Shown: one piece after another, positions 25,331 to 34,263 of the stretch | Layout of the letters: the number at the start of each line of letters is the position of its first letter | Position numbering within the stretch: the first letter of the stretch is position 1 | Assembly: GCA_020635115.1 (NCBI GenBank) | Contig: JACKAK010000011.1 | Span: 1 to 64,000 of the forward strand | DNA: 64,000 nt | Reading direction: 5' to 3' | Origin: Halobacteriovoraceae bacterium | GTDB taxonomy: Bacteria > Bdellovibrionota > Bacteriovoracia > Bacteriovoracales > Bacteriovoracaceae | Notes under the pieces: generated by a model | The model's input: the letters and a program-made list of their open reading frames with translations, nothing else | The model's database searches: none | Told to the model about the DNA's origin: nothing | Translations under genes and position numbers: made by a program

Positions 25331-26209
25331 ATGCCAAACTTAAATATAATCTATCTTGTGATAGGTACTTGTTGCATAGGTTTGGCCCCCATATTCGTAA
25401 AGATGTGCCATTTATCTCCAAGTTTGATTGGATTTTATAGATGTGGAATTGCTGGACTTGCCCTTCTTGCTTACCAACTCATTTTAAAAAAACCATTTCC
25501 AAAAGATAGAAGATTTTATTTGATAACAACTTTATCAGGGATTTTTTTTGCTGCAGATCTTTTTGTTTGGCATAGATCTGTCCACTTACTTGGGCCAGGA
25601 ATGTCTACAATTTTAGGAAATACTCAAGTCTTCTATCTTCTTATTATTGGCTACTTTCTTCATAAAGAGTCTCTATCTTTAAAAAAAATTCTGATTTTTA
25701 TTTTTGCTTTTTTTGGAACGATACTCATCATAAATGGACAAATGGAATTTTTCAGTAGAGATAATTTTTTATGGGGCACTTTTTTTGGTCTTGCAACAGG
25801 TCTTTGTTATTCACTTTACACAACTTCAATTAAGCAAGCTTACGTGACAAGATTTGAACCTAAACCAATTCAAATCATAACTTTCGTTTCAATATCAACA
25901 GCATTTTGGATATACGGACTATCTTTTTTTGATAAAAATTATCCGCGCTCATTTCAAGACAATTGGCAACCTTTGATTGGGCTTGCTTTCATTTGTCAAA
26001 TAATTGGTTGGGGCCTCATTACCAAGGCCATTAAATTTGTACCTCTTTCGGTTTCAGGACTCATTATTCTGCTGCAGCCGCTTATTGCTAAAACACTTGG
26101 AGTATTCATTTTTAATGAACCTACCTCTATTTTGGAATTCATGGGAACTTGTATTCTATTTACTTGCATTTATTTTGGCTCTAGGCCAGAAGTTCCAAAA
26201 AATAAATGA
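25331..26209 (+). CDS. EamA/DMT family transporter
   Basis: Ten transmembrane helices in two EamA repeats; helix 1 starts LVIGTCCIGLAPIFVK and repeat motifs such as FYRCGIAGLALL and LQPLIAKTLGVFIFNEP are typical. Drug/metabolite transporters of this family export amino acids or other metabolites. The substrate cannot be inferred. It precedes the cbb3 cluster but the FNR-like site between suggests a separate transcript. Confidence 0.85.
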   Translation: MPNLNIIYLVIGTCCIGLAPIFVKMCHLSPSLIGFYRCGIAGLALLAYQLILKKPFPKDRRFYLITTLSGIFFAADLFVWHRSVHLLGPGMSTILGNTQVFYLLIIGYFLHKESLSLKKILIFIFAFFGTILIINGQMEFFSRDNFLWGTFFGLATGLCYSLYTTSIKQAYVTRFEPKPIQIITFVSISTAFWIYGLSFFDKNYPRSFQDNWQPLIGLAFICQIIGWGLITKAIKFVPLSVSGLIILLQPLIAKTLGVFIFNEPTSILEFMGTCILFTCIYFGSRPEVPKNK

Positions 26210-26252
26210 TAACTCTTTTTTTTACAAGTTTGCTTTGACAAGAAAAAAAATC

Positions 26253-26266
26253 ATGATGTTAATCAG
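26253..26266 (+). promoter_or_regulatory. FNR-like operator upstream of the cbb3 cluster
   Basis: ATGAT-GTTA-ATCAG keeps the essential TGAT-N4-ATCA core of the FNR box, with mismatches in the outer base of each arm. A TTGACA lies at 26235-26240. cbb3 oxidase genes are classic FNR/ANR targets. No good -10 is seen at the class II distance, so the promoter geometry is uncertain. Confidence 0.45.
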
Positions 26267-26350
26267 TATTTGCCCAGCACTGAGTCATGTTTAGTTTATT
26301 ATTTTTAGGTATCCTACCGCAACGTTAATTAACTAAGGTTCACGATTTCG

Positions 26351-28798
26351 ATGTTTGAAAAATGTCCAACAGATCAAGCAACTTCTACGAGTAGAATATG
26401 CTCGCATTGTGATAGCACTATCATTGTGCCATTTTATATCAATGGTGAAAGTGAAGGTCGGGAAGTTTTTTGTTGTGCGGGGTGTCGCGCTGTTTTTGAA
26501 ATTCTTCATCAAAAAGGCCTAGAACGCTACTACGATATTAAAAGTAAAAGCGAGGCCGTCCACGATGCAACTCCCGCAAGCGAGCTAAACTCTAGATTTA
26601 TTCATTTTGATGATGATGATTTTCAGAAAGAGTATATTATAAAAAACGATAAAGGTCATAAAGTCGTACGTTTTTATCTAGAAGGAGTACATTGCCTGGC
26701 CTGCTTATGGCTTATTGAAAAAATACCCCAGTTTGTTCCTGGAATCATTTTTTCTAGATTAGATTTAGGTAAGGCCATCGCTACCATAACCTTCAAGGAA
26801 GACTTTCCACTATCTAAAATTGGATTTGAACTTCAACAATTTGGCTATCGTCCACACATTCTTAAAATTGATGAAAATGGAGAGACTCAATTTCAAAAAG
26901 AAGAGCGTTCAATGCTGATTAAAATTGGCGTTGCTGCTGCTTGTGCTGGAAATATTATGCTTTTCGCAATTTCCATCTATGCGGGAGTCTCAGGTAAAAT
27001 GGCCAATATTTTTTCTTGGCTTTCTTTTTTCATCACTATTCCCGTTATGAGCTATAGTGCTCTTCCTTTTTATCAAAGTGCCTATGGATCACTCAAAAAT
27101 AAGATTCTCTCCATTGACGTTCCTGTGGTTTTTGCTATTTTACTTGCCTTTATATACAGTACTTTTGAACTTTTGAATCAAGGAACACATATGTACTTTG
27201 ATTCAATTACAAGTCTTGTTTTTCTACTCCTTAGCGCTCGTTTTATTCTGAGACGTATGCAAAAATCTGGTATTGGTGCAGATCAGCTTGAAAAGTTCTT
27301 CTCATTTGATGCAGTAAAAAAAATAAATGAAGATGGGGAAGAGGTTGAAATTCTTCCAAAATATCTCAAAAGAGGAGATATTATTAGAGTTACTTCAAAT
27401 TCTCAGATTCCTGTCGACGGGGTTATCGTTAAAGGAAATTCAAATCTTAATCTCTCTCTCTTAACAGGAGAGTCTTTACCCGTTGAAATCAAACCGGGTG
27501 ATCTGGTTTATTCTGGAACTGTAAATTTAGATTCAACTCTGGAAATTAGAGTTGATTCAATCGGAAGTGAAACAAGATTAGGTCAAATTCTGCATAGGAT
27601 TGAATGTGAATCTCAAAACAAGTCACAAATTGTACGTATCACCGATAAAATTGGTAAGTATTTTGTCTATATTGTTCTTACTCTAGGACTCTTAGTTTTT
27701 ACCTACTTCGCTTTAAGGGGAGAATTATCTACTGGTATAGAAAGAGCTCTAGGACTTATCATTATTTCATGTCCATGTGCTTTAGCTTTGGCCACACCTC
27801 TAGCACTCTCTTATGGATTAAAAAAAGCGGCAGACCTTGGAATTTTTGTCAAATCTGATGACATCATAGAGAGAATTTATCGGGCAAAAGAAATTTTTCT
27901 CGATAAAACAGGAACTCTAACCTATGGACTTTTTCAAGTTGTAAAAGTTGATGATCAAACCCCTCAAGATTTGAATCTCTATGAGATCACTTACGCATTA
28001 GAGGCCAAATCATCTCACCCAATCGCAAAAGCTCTTAAAGATTTTTGCCTTTCAAAATTGAATGGAACACTAAATAAAGAAATCTTTGTACATAATTATA
28101 AAGAATATCCTGGAGTTGGTGTGACAGGTGAGTGTAATGGAGGCAAATACAAACTAATTAAGGCAAGTGACAATTTTGAATCATTAGAGAACGTTGTTGA
28201 ATTAAAATGTCAGGTAAGTGAAAATATTCTAGCTAGATTCTTCCTAAAAGATAATCTTAGAGTAGATTCACTTAAGGCCATGGATACGATGAGAGATTTA
28301 GGACTAACACCATATATGATTTCTGGAGATCGACGTGAAATTGTATCATCGATCGCAGATTCTTTAAGAATCCCCCCCGGAAATTATATTTCAGATTTAA
28401 AACCAGAAGATAAAGCAAAGATTATAGGCGAACATCCTTTTTCCATCATGGTAGGTGATGGTGCAAATGATGCAATAGCATTAGTAAAATCTTTGGTTGG
28501 AATTGCAGTGCATGGAAGTGTGGAAGTTAGTCTTCGTGCAGCTGATGTCTATAATTCTCGTCCAGGAGTATTGCCAATTTCAAATCTCATCAATATCGCT
28601 CATGAAACAATTAAGGTTGTTAAAAGAAACCTCATTTTGTCACTACTCTACAATGTCATAGGTGTTCTTGGTGCGTTGCTTGGCCACATCACTCCACTTT
28701 GGGCCGCCATTTTTATGCCTTTAAGTTCTTTAACCGTGATTCTATCTACTATTTATGGGACGAAAAAAATGAGACAAAATTCAAAGGGGGGGAGATGA
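26351..28798 (+). CDS. ccoI: copper-translocating P-type ATPase CcoI/FixI
   Basis: Cu(I) exporter needed for cbb3 oxidase assembly. The N-terminus has a cysteine-rich FCCAGCR module, then an HMA domain with GVHCLACLWLIEK, then membrane helices. Catalytic motifs are LTGES, the copper-channel SCPCALALATP (near 475), phosphorylated Asp518 in DKTGT, and GDGANDA. The length of 815 is typical of FixI. Its TGA overlaps the ccoS ATG. Here ccoI precedes the structural genes, unlike the usual ccoNOQP-ccoGHIS order. Confidence 0.93.
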   Translation: MFEKCPTDQATSTSRICSHCDSTIIVPFYINGESEGREVFCCAGCRAVFEILHQKGLERYYDIKSKSEAVHDATPASELNSRFIHFDDDDFQKEYIIKNDKGHKVVRFYLEGVHCLACLWLIEKIPQFVPGIIFSRLDLGKAIATITFKEDFPLSKIGFELQQFGYRPHILKIDENGETQFQKEERSMLIKIGVAAACAGNIMLFAISIYAGVSGKMANIFSWLSFFITIPVMSYSALPFYQSAYGSLKNKILSIDVPVVFAILLAFIYSTFELLNQGTHMYFDSITSLVFLLLSARFILRRMQKSGIGADQLEKFFSFDAVKKINEDGEEVEILPKYLKRGDIIRVTSNSQIPVDGVIVKGNSNLNLSLLTGESLPVEIKPGDLVYSGTVNLDSTLEIRVDSIGSETRLGQILHRIECESQNKSQIVRITDKIGKYFVYIVLTLGLLVFTYFALRGELSTGIERALGLIIISCPCALALATPLALSYGLKKAADLGIFVKSDDIIERIYRAKEIFLDKTGTLTYGLFQVVKVDDQTPQDLNLYEITYALEAKSSHPIAKALKDFCLSKLNGTLNKEIFVHNYKEYPGVGVTGECNGGKYKLIKASDNFESLENVVELKCQVSENILARFFLKDNLRVDSLKAMDTMRDLGLTPYMISGDRREIVSSIADSLRIPPGNYISDLKPEDKAKIIGEHPFSIMVGDGANDAIALVKSLVGIAVHGSVEVSLRAADVYNSRPGVLPISNLINIAHETIKVVKRNLILSLLYNVIGVLGALLGHITPLWAAIFMPLSSLTVILSTIYGTKKMRQNSKGGR

Positions 28799-28968
28799 AT
28801 ATAGTTTATTTTCTTATTCCAATAGCACTTCTGCTTGGTGCCCTATTTGTGGGAGCATTTATATGGGCCACTAAAACAGGACAGTATGAGGACCTAGATA
28901 CTCCATCGCACAGAATTCTATTAGATGATGATAATATTAACGATAACTTAAAAAAGGATGAAGAATGA
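28795..28968 (+). CDS. ccoS: cbb3 oxidase maturation protein CcoS
   Basis: The start is the ATG overlapping the ccoI stop, with AAGGGGGGGAG just upstream, giving 57 residues; a longer frame from 28699 would overlap ccoI by 100 bases. One transmembrane helix (about 5-26) and the segment IWATKTGQYEDLDTPSHRIL match CcoS, which helps insert haem and copper. Its stop overlaps ccoNO (ATGA), so ccoI-ccoS-ccoNO are translationally chained. Confidence 0.88.
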   Translation: MNIVYFLIPIALLLGALFVGAFIWATKTGQYEDLDTPSHRILLDDDNINDNLKKDEE

Positions 28969-31103
28969 GCTCAGACAATGCTGACAATGTAAAGCTCGAA
29001 ACCTTCTCTTACGACGATAAGGTTGTAAGGTGGTATCTCTTTGCAAGTATTTTTTGGGGGGTTGCAGGACTTCTCGCAGGTGTGACAGTTGCTTTTCAAC
29101 TGGCCACATGGAAAGCTAACTTTGGTTTAGAATGGTTAACATTTGGCCGTTTGAGACCATTACACACGAATGCTGCGATATTTGCATTCACGGGAAATAT
29201 GATTTTCTGTGGTGTCTTTTATTCAATGCAAAGACTGTGTAAAACCAGGATTTTCAGTTCCACATTGGCGTGGCTACAATTCTGGGGATGGCAGCTAATT
29301 ATTGCCCTAGGTGGCGTATCGATTCTCATAGGCTTTTCACACGGGAAAGAATATGCAGAACTTGAGTGGCCATTTGATATCGCAATTGCTGTGGTATGGG
29401 TCATGTTTGGTATCAACATGATTGGAACTCTTATCAAAAGAAGAGAGAGACATATCTATGTTGCGATTTGGTTTTATCTTGCAACCTTTGTAACAGTTGC
29501 AGTTCTTCATATTGTGAATTCAATAGAATTTCCAGTTTCCCTCATGAAATCTTATCCAGTTTACGCTGGGGTTCAAGATGCACTTGTACAATGGTGGTAC
29601 GGACACAATGCTGTTGCCTTCTTTTTGACAACACCATTTTTAGGGTTAATGTACTATTTCATACCAAAAGCAGCAAATAGACCTGTTTACTCTTATAGAT
29701 TGTCCGTGATCCACTTTTGGTCACTGGTTTTTATCTATATCTGGGCCGGTCCTCACCACCTGCTTTACTCTTCTCTACCAGAATGGGCACAAACTCTTGG
29801 TATGATCTTCTCAGTTTCTCTTTGGATGCCAAGTTGGGGGGGGATGATTAATGGTCTACTCACTCTAAGAGGTGCATGGGATAAATTAAGAAAAGATCCT
29901 ATTTTAAAGTTTCTTGCAACTGCAGTAACTTTCTATGGTATGGCAACTTTTGAAGGACCTTTAATGTCTATAAAGTCAGTTAACTACCTAGCTCACTTTA
30001 CTGATTGGGTTGTTGGACATGTTCACAGCGGAACTATCGGTTGGAACTATATGATGATCTGCGGGATAGTTTATTATCTCGTTCCAAAAATGTGGAAAAC
30101 AAAAATTTTCTCTGAAAGATTGGCAAATATTCACTTCTGGACAGCTACTTTCGGTCTTCTCCTTTACATAATGTCAATGTGGGCAGCAGGGATTACTCAA
30201 GGTCTTATGTGGAGAGCAGTTGATGATCAAGGAATGCTTGTTTATGACAAGTTCATTGAAACTGTTGTAAGAATTGTTCCTATGTATTGGGTTAGAGCAA
30301 GTGGTGGGGTTCTTGTCCTAACTGGATTTATTTTGATGGTTTATAACGTCATTAAAACAATTAAGGCCGCTCCTCCGATAACTGAAGAAGAAACTTTCCA
30401 AGCAGCTCCTCTTGCATCTGATAAAGAAGAAGCAAGTGCTACTCCCCATAGAAGACTTGAAGGTATGCCCGTCTTATTCACAGTTCTTTCTTTACTTGCA
30501 ATAGTTGTTGGTACATCTGTTGAGCTTCTACCTGCTCTATTAAGTGAGTCATATGTAGAAAAAAATCCAAACGTAAAACCTTATACTCCGCTTGAACTTG
30601 CTGGACGTGATATTTATATCAAAGAAGGTTGTTATGTTTGTCACTCTCAACAGATTCGACCAGATGTTTCAGAGCAACTTAGATATGGAAAGATTTCAAC
30701 TGCAGCTGATTCAATCTACGATCGTCCTTTCCAGTGGGGTTCTCGTCGTATTGGACCAGATTTAGCTCGTGTAGGTGGAAAGTATAATGATACTTGGCAC
30801 TTTAAACACATGGAAGATCCTCGCGCTGTTACTAAAGGTTCAATCATGCCAACCTATCCTTGGTTAAGAATGAAGAAAACAGATTTCGGCTCTCTTAGAC
30901 CAAAGCTTAAAGTAATGGCAGCTCTAGGTGTTCCTTACAGTGAAAGCGATATTGAAAATGCAGCTGATTTGGCAATGAAACAGGCCGCAAAAATTGCTGA
31001 GAAACTCATGAACGACAAAGTAACAGATATGAACATTCAAAATAAGGAAATTGTCGCTCTGATCGCTTACTTACAAAAATTAGGTGTTGATACAAGCAAA
31101 TAG
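28965..31103 (+). CDS. ccoN: cbb3 cytochrome oxidase, fused CcoN-CcoO
   Basis: Residues 1-~475 are CcoN: twelve membrane helices with haem/CuB ligands in LRPLHTN, WWYGHNAV, GPHHLLY and DWVVGHVHSG. A membrane segment near 500-525 then leads into CcoO with the haem c motif CYVCH at 556-560, followed by QIRPDVSEQ and a late methionine ligand region (GSIMPTYPW). It reduces oxygen at high affinity while pumping protons. CcoN and CcoO are separate in most proteobacteria; the fused form is known from other lineages including Bdellovibrio relatives. Confidence 0.93.
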   Translation: MSSDNADNVKLETFSYDDKVVRWYLFASIFWGVAGLLAGVTVAFQLATWKANFGLEWLTFGRLRPLHTNAAIFAFTGNMIFCGVFYSMQRLCKTRIFSSTLAWLQFWGWQLIIALGGVSILIGFSHGKEYAELEWPFDIAIAVVWVMFGINMIGTLIKRRERHIYVAIWFYLATFVTVAVLHIVNSIEFPVSLMKSYPVYAGVQDALVQWWYGHNAVAFFLTTPFLGLMYYFIPKAANRPVYSYRLSVIHFWSLVFIYIWAGPHHLLYSSLPEWAQTLGMIFSVSLWMPSWGGMINGLLTLRGAWDKLRKDPILKFLATAVTFYGMATFEGPLMSIKSVNYLAHFTDWVVGHVHSGTIGWNYMMICGIVYYLVPKMWKTKIFSERLANIHFWTATFGLLLYIMSMWAAGITQGLMWRAVDDQGMLVYDKFIETVVRIVPMYWVRASGGVLVLTGFILMVYNVIKTIKAAPPITEEETFQAAPLASDKEEASATPHRRLEGMPVLFTVLSLLAIVVGTSVELLPALLSESYVEKNPNVKPYTPLELAGRDIYIKEGCYVCHSQQIRPDVSEQLRYGKISTAADSIYDRPFQWGSRRIGPDLARVGGKYNDTWHFKHMEDPRAVTKGSIMPTYPWLRMKKTDFGSLRPKLKVMAALGVPYSESDIENAADLAMKQAAKIAEKLMNDKVTDMNIQNKEIVALIAYLQKLGVDTSK

Positions 31104-31122
31104 TTTAAAAAAGGGAGAGTAA

Positions 31123-31305
31123 ATGAAGTCTGAAGTTTTGAATAGTGCAGGGTATACGGTATTACCAATCATTGCCATGATTTTGTTTGCTCTCGTTTTT
31201 CTTGGAGTCGTTTTTAAAACAATGAGAAAAAGTAATGAAAGCGATTACAAAGAAAGTGAACAATTACCATTAGATTTAAATAATCAGGAGAATAATAATG
31301 AGTGA
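31123..31305 (+). CDS. ccoQ: cbb3 oxidase subunit CcoQ
   Basis: A 60-residue protein with one transmembrane helix (about 12-33) and a polar tail, placed between ccoNO and ccoP as expected. CcoQ stabilises the oxidase. GGGAGAG precedes the ATG. Its end overlaps the ccoP start by 8 bases. The identification rests on position and topology more than on sequence. Confidence 0.75.
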   Translation: MKSEVLNSAGYTVLPIIAMILFALVFLGVVFKTMRKSNESDYKESEQLPLDLNNQENNNE

Positions 31306-31885
31306 TGACAACCAAAAAGTCGAGGTCTTCGAAAATGAGAAGTCTTTGCTCCTCGACCACAATTATGATGGTATTCACGAGTTTAATTACCCTCTACCAT
31401 CGTGGTGGGTGTGGACGTGGGCCATTTCAATCATTTTTTCAGTCCTCTATTGGCTATATTATGAAATGGGAGGACCTACTCTTAGAGATGAATTCAAAAA
31501 TGAGTGGGCAAAAGTTGAAAAAGTTAGAGCTGAAAATGCAGCTAAATTGGATAATTTTGAACCTGAACTATTTGCAGCAACAATTGCTGACAATGGTGTA
31601 GAAGAAGGTAAAAAAGTATTTACCCAATATTGTGTAGAATGCCATAAAGAAGGTGGTAGGGGAGACATTGGACCAAACCTAACCGATAAATATTGGATTC
31701 TAGCAAAAGGAACACCTGAGACCATCTTTCCTGTTGTCGTAAAAGGCTCTGAAGAGAACGGTATGCCAGCATGGGGTGAAATGATTGAGAAAAAAGAGAT
31801 TTACCAAGTTATTTCTTATGTCATGACACTGGTAAATACAAATCATCCTGAGGGGAAAGCACCTCAAGGAGAGCTTGTTGAGTAA
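31298..31885 (+). CDS. ccoP: cbb3 oxidase subunit CcoP, mono-haem form
   Basis: The start has the CcoP signature DGIHEFNYPLPSWWVW, then one transmembrane helix (about 36-56) and a single cytochrome c domain with CVECH at 112-116 and an axial Met in GMPAWG near 159. Standard CcoP has two CxxCH motifs and ~290 residues; here only one is present in 195. Electrons presumably pass through this one haem to CcoO. A terminator follows. Confidence 0.9.
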   Translation: MSDDNQKVEVFENEKSLLLDHNYDGIHEFNYPLPSWWVWTWAISIIFSVLYWLYYEMGGPTLRDEFKNEWAKVEKVRAENAAKLDNFEPELFAATIADNGVEEGKKVFTQYCVECHKEGGRGDIGPNLTDKYWILAKGTPETIFPVVVKGSEENGMPAWGEMIEKKEIYQVISYVMTLVNTNHPEGKAPQGELVE

Positions 31886-31901
31886 TTAATTATTTCAATA
31901 T

Positions 31902-31939
31902 CTTGGCCGTGATTGTTTTTTGATCGCGGTCAAGTTTTT
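31902..31939 (+). terminator. rho-independent terminator after ccoP
   Basis: A 13-bp stem (31902-31914 with 31922-31934, three G-U pairs) with a 7-base loop is followed directly by TTTTT. It separates the oxidase operon from ccoG. Confidence 0.8.
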
Positions 31940-31955
31940 CAGTTTTTATTCTTGA

Positions 31956-31961
31956 TATAAT
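31956..31961 (+). promoter_or_regulatory. -10 element of the ccoG promoter
   Basis: A perfect TATAAT with a poor -35 region that falls in the terminator T-run; the start would be near 31968. GAGG precedes the ccoG ATG, so ccoG and the next gene form their own transcript. Confidence 0.5.
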
Positions 31962-31990
31962 CTTCTCGTACTCAATTAAAGAGGTTTTTA

Positions 31991-33424
31991 ATGAGTGATA
32001 ATAAGGATGATCCAAGGGCCCTTCACGAAAATCGACTGGCCACAACTGATGAACATGGACATCGGATTTTTCTCCATCCGTCAGAAGTAACTGGATATTT
32101 TAGAAATTGGAGAAATGTCGTTTATTGGGGACTAATCTTCCTCTACCTAATCCTTCCATGGATTTATATAAATGGAAAACAAGTACTCCTTTTAGACATT
32201 GCTAAAAGAGAGTTTTATATATTTGGCGTGACCTTTATGGGGCACGATGCTCCCTTACTCATCTTTCTCTTTTTAGGAATCACTCTAGGCTTTGGTTTTT
32301 TAACCTCTATCTATGGGAGAGTGTGGTGTGGATGGGGTTGTCCACAGACAGTCTTTATTGATGCCATCTATCGGAAGATAGAAGAAATTGTTGAAGGCAA
32401 GGCCAGAGTTCGAAGAAAACTAGATAAAGATCCATGGAGTTTGGATAAATTCAGAAAACGAATAATTAAGTGGATTCTTTTTGTTTTAGTTTCTCTTCAC
32501 ATAGGCCACACCTTTGTTGGTTATTTTGTTGGAACTCACAGACTACTTGGTATTTCTTTAAAATCTCCCGCTGATAATCTCACTATTTTTATTACTACAA
32601 TGGTCATTTCTCTCATTTTTTTAATAGACTTTGGTTGGTTCAGAGAACAGTTTTGTCTCATCGCCTGTCCATACGGTAGATTTCAAAGTGTCATGATGGA
32701 TGAAGATTCAATGGTCATCATCTATGACGATAAAAGAGGAGAACCAAGAAGAACTGTTGCTCCTGATGAGGCCAGCGAAGGTGATTGTATTAACTGTTAC
32801 AAGTGTGTTCAAGTTTGCCCTACTGGCATCGATATACGTAGAGGAACACAATTAGAATGCATCCAATGTACTCAATGTATTGATGCTTGTGATGAAATCA
32901 TGGATAAGGTTAAAAGACCTCGAGGACTCATTCGATATGCTTCTGAAAACTCTGTAAAAGGAGTCAAAGCGAAAAAACTGCATGTTAGAACAATTATCTA
33001 TCTCGCTGCTCTGACGATTGTGTTTATTGGTTTTATTATTTCTTACAACAAAAATATGGAACTAGACGCTCTGTTTCTTCGTGGAAAAGGAGCTCCATTT
33101 AGTGTAGTTGGTCATGAACATCATGACTTTATTCAAAATCTCTACTCTCTTGGGCTCTATTACCAAGGTGAGCAAAAATATAAGCTCTTTTTTAAAGTTA
33201 AAGATGGTGTTGGAACAGATAAAATAATTCTCAAAACAGCAAGACAGCCCTATATACATGAGGGAAAGGGTAAACAGTCTGTACCTGTTTTTTTCCTTTT
33301 CCCTCAAGAAATACTTGTATCTGGTTCTAAAGTGATCACTGTTGAAATACTCAGTGGGGAGAGTATTCAGAAATCAAAACTCATAACAGAGGCCGAGGTT
33401 ACACTTGTCGGACCAACTAACTAA
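31991..33424 (+). CDS. ccoG: cbb3 oxidase accessory iron-sulfur protein CcoG
   Basis: A membrane protein of the FixG/RdxA family with WCGWGCPQTVF in the first membrane part and a ferredoxin-like pair of clusters (CINCYKCVQVCP from Cys266, then CIQCTQCIDAC). A beta-rich FixG C-terminal domain fills about 370-477. CcoG reduces Cu(II) to Cu(I) for oxidase assembly. No ccoH (FixH) gene is evident in the cluster; the next gene is a different membrane protein. Confidence 0.92.
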   Translation: MSDNKDDPRALHENRLATTDEHGHRIFLHPSEVTGYFRNWRNVVYWGLIFLYLILPWIYINGKQVLLLDIAKREFYIFGVTFMGHDAPLLIFLFLGITLGFGFLTSIYGRVWCGWGCPQTVFIDAIYRKIEEIVEGKARVRRKLDKDPWSLDKFRKRIIKWILFVLVSLHIGHTFVGYFVGTHRLLGISLKSPADNLTIFITTMVISLIFLIDFGWFREQFCLIACPYGRFQSVMMDEDSMVIIYDDKRGEPRRTVAPDEASEGDCINCYKCVQVCPTGIDIRRGTQLECIQCTQCIDACDEIMDKVKRPRGLIRYASENSVKGVKAKKLHVRTIIYLAALTIVFIGFIISYNKNMELDALFLRGKGAPFSVVGHEHHDFIQNLYSLGLYYQGEQKYKLFFKVKDGVGTDKIILKTARQPYIHEGKGKQSVPVFFLFPQEILVSGSKVITVEILSGESIQKSKLITEAEVTLVGPTN

Positions 33425-34103
33425 TCTTGCAAACGCGCCCATATGGCTTGTGCCTTGGTTCAGTTTTTTGGCCGGCCTTGGTGGCAGCTTACATTGCATT
33501 GGAATGTGCGGGGGACTTGTTGTTTCATGTGGTACCACAAAAAAAAACTTAGTCGGATATCACTCGGGTAGGTTTATAGGATATGCTTTACTAGGTGCTC
33601 TAGGAGGTTATCTCGGAGCAATTTTTACAGTTCAAAGAGATAAACCAATTCTTGCTCTCATTCCTACTGTGTTTATTGGCCTTATCTTTATCTACTTAGG
33701 TGTAAAAACTTTCTTAAAATCTAAAACTCCTCATCTCATACCTCAATTTCTTTCAAGAAATTTTTCTAAATTTCAAAAAATTGCTTTTGCAAAGTCAATC
33801 CAGTCTCAAAACTCTTTTATCATTGGTTTCCTATCAATTCTTTTACCTTGTGGGCTTTTGTATGGAGTTGTTCTTACAATTGCCATGTTTCAGGCCCCAA
33901 CAGTTGGAATGATTTCAATGATTACTTTTTGGGCCGGAACTCTTCCTGGTCTTGTATTTGCTCCAACTCTATTTAGAAAAATTTTTAATCCAATCAAATT
34001 AAAACTGCCTACCTTATCTTCACTTCTATTGATTCTGATTGGACTTTCAACTATTGTTTGGAGAGTCTATCAATTTAATATAAATGATGGAATTTGCCAT
34101 TAA
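33405..34103 (+). CDS. DsbD/UreH-like membrane protein of the cbb3 cluster
   Basis: Six transmembrane helices with GLGGSLHCIGMCGG near residues 24-37 and LPCGLLYGVV near 148-157: paired cysteine motifs typical of the DsbD_2/UreH-like group often linked to cbb3 or copper maturation. A TTG start within the ccoG 3' end is used, seven bases after GAGG. Probable job: thiol or copper handling during oxidase assembly, inferred from context. Confidence 0.8.
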   Translation: MSDQLTNLANAPIWLVPWFSFLAGLGGSLHCIGMCGGLVVSCGTTKKNLVGYHSGRFIGYALLGALGGYLGAIFTVQRDKPILALIPTVFIGLIFIYLGVKTFLKSKTPHLIPQFLSRNFSKFQKIAFAKSIQSQNSFIIGFLSILLPCGLLYGVVLTIAMFQAPTVGMISMITFWAGTLPGLVFAPTLFRKIFNPIKLKLPTLSSLLLILIGLSTIVWRVYQFNINDGICH

Positions 34104-34228
34104 GGAACTATTTCAGAGGTCGCAAAATAGACGGCCACTCCAATTGAAATAAGTGGGGCCAAAGTTGCCATAAATATGACAAAGTATTTAAAAAAATGAT
34201 CTTGAAGATCTCTCATTTTCTTTTTCAT
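34100..34228 (-). CDS. possible small membrane protein, 42 residues
   Basis: The frame encodes a basic start (KKKMR), one transmembrane helix (about 15-36) and a short tail. It uses GCC after G three times, like resident genes. No Shine-Dalgarno is visible, so the call is tentative. It lies tail to tail with the oxidase assembly gene and 35 bases downstream of the chemoreceptor gene on the same strand. Confidence 0.4.
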   Translation of the reverse strand: MKKKMRDLQDHFFKYFVIFMATLAPLISIGVAVYFATSEIVP

Positions 34229-34263
34229 GCGAATTTATAACACTTTGTTTTCAAAATGTATAA

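Noticed and set aside
28699..28794. Longer start for ccoS inside ccoI
   Set aside because: The 32 extra codons overlap ccoI in another frame; the ATG at 28795 has a strong ribosome site and matches CcoS length.
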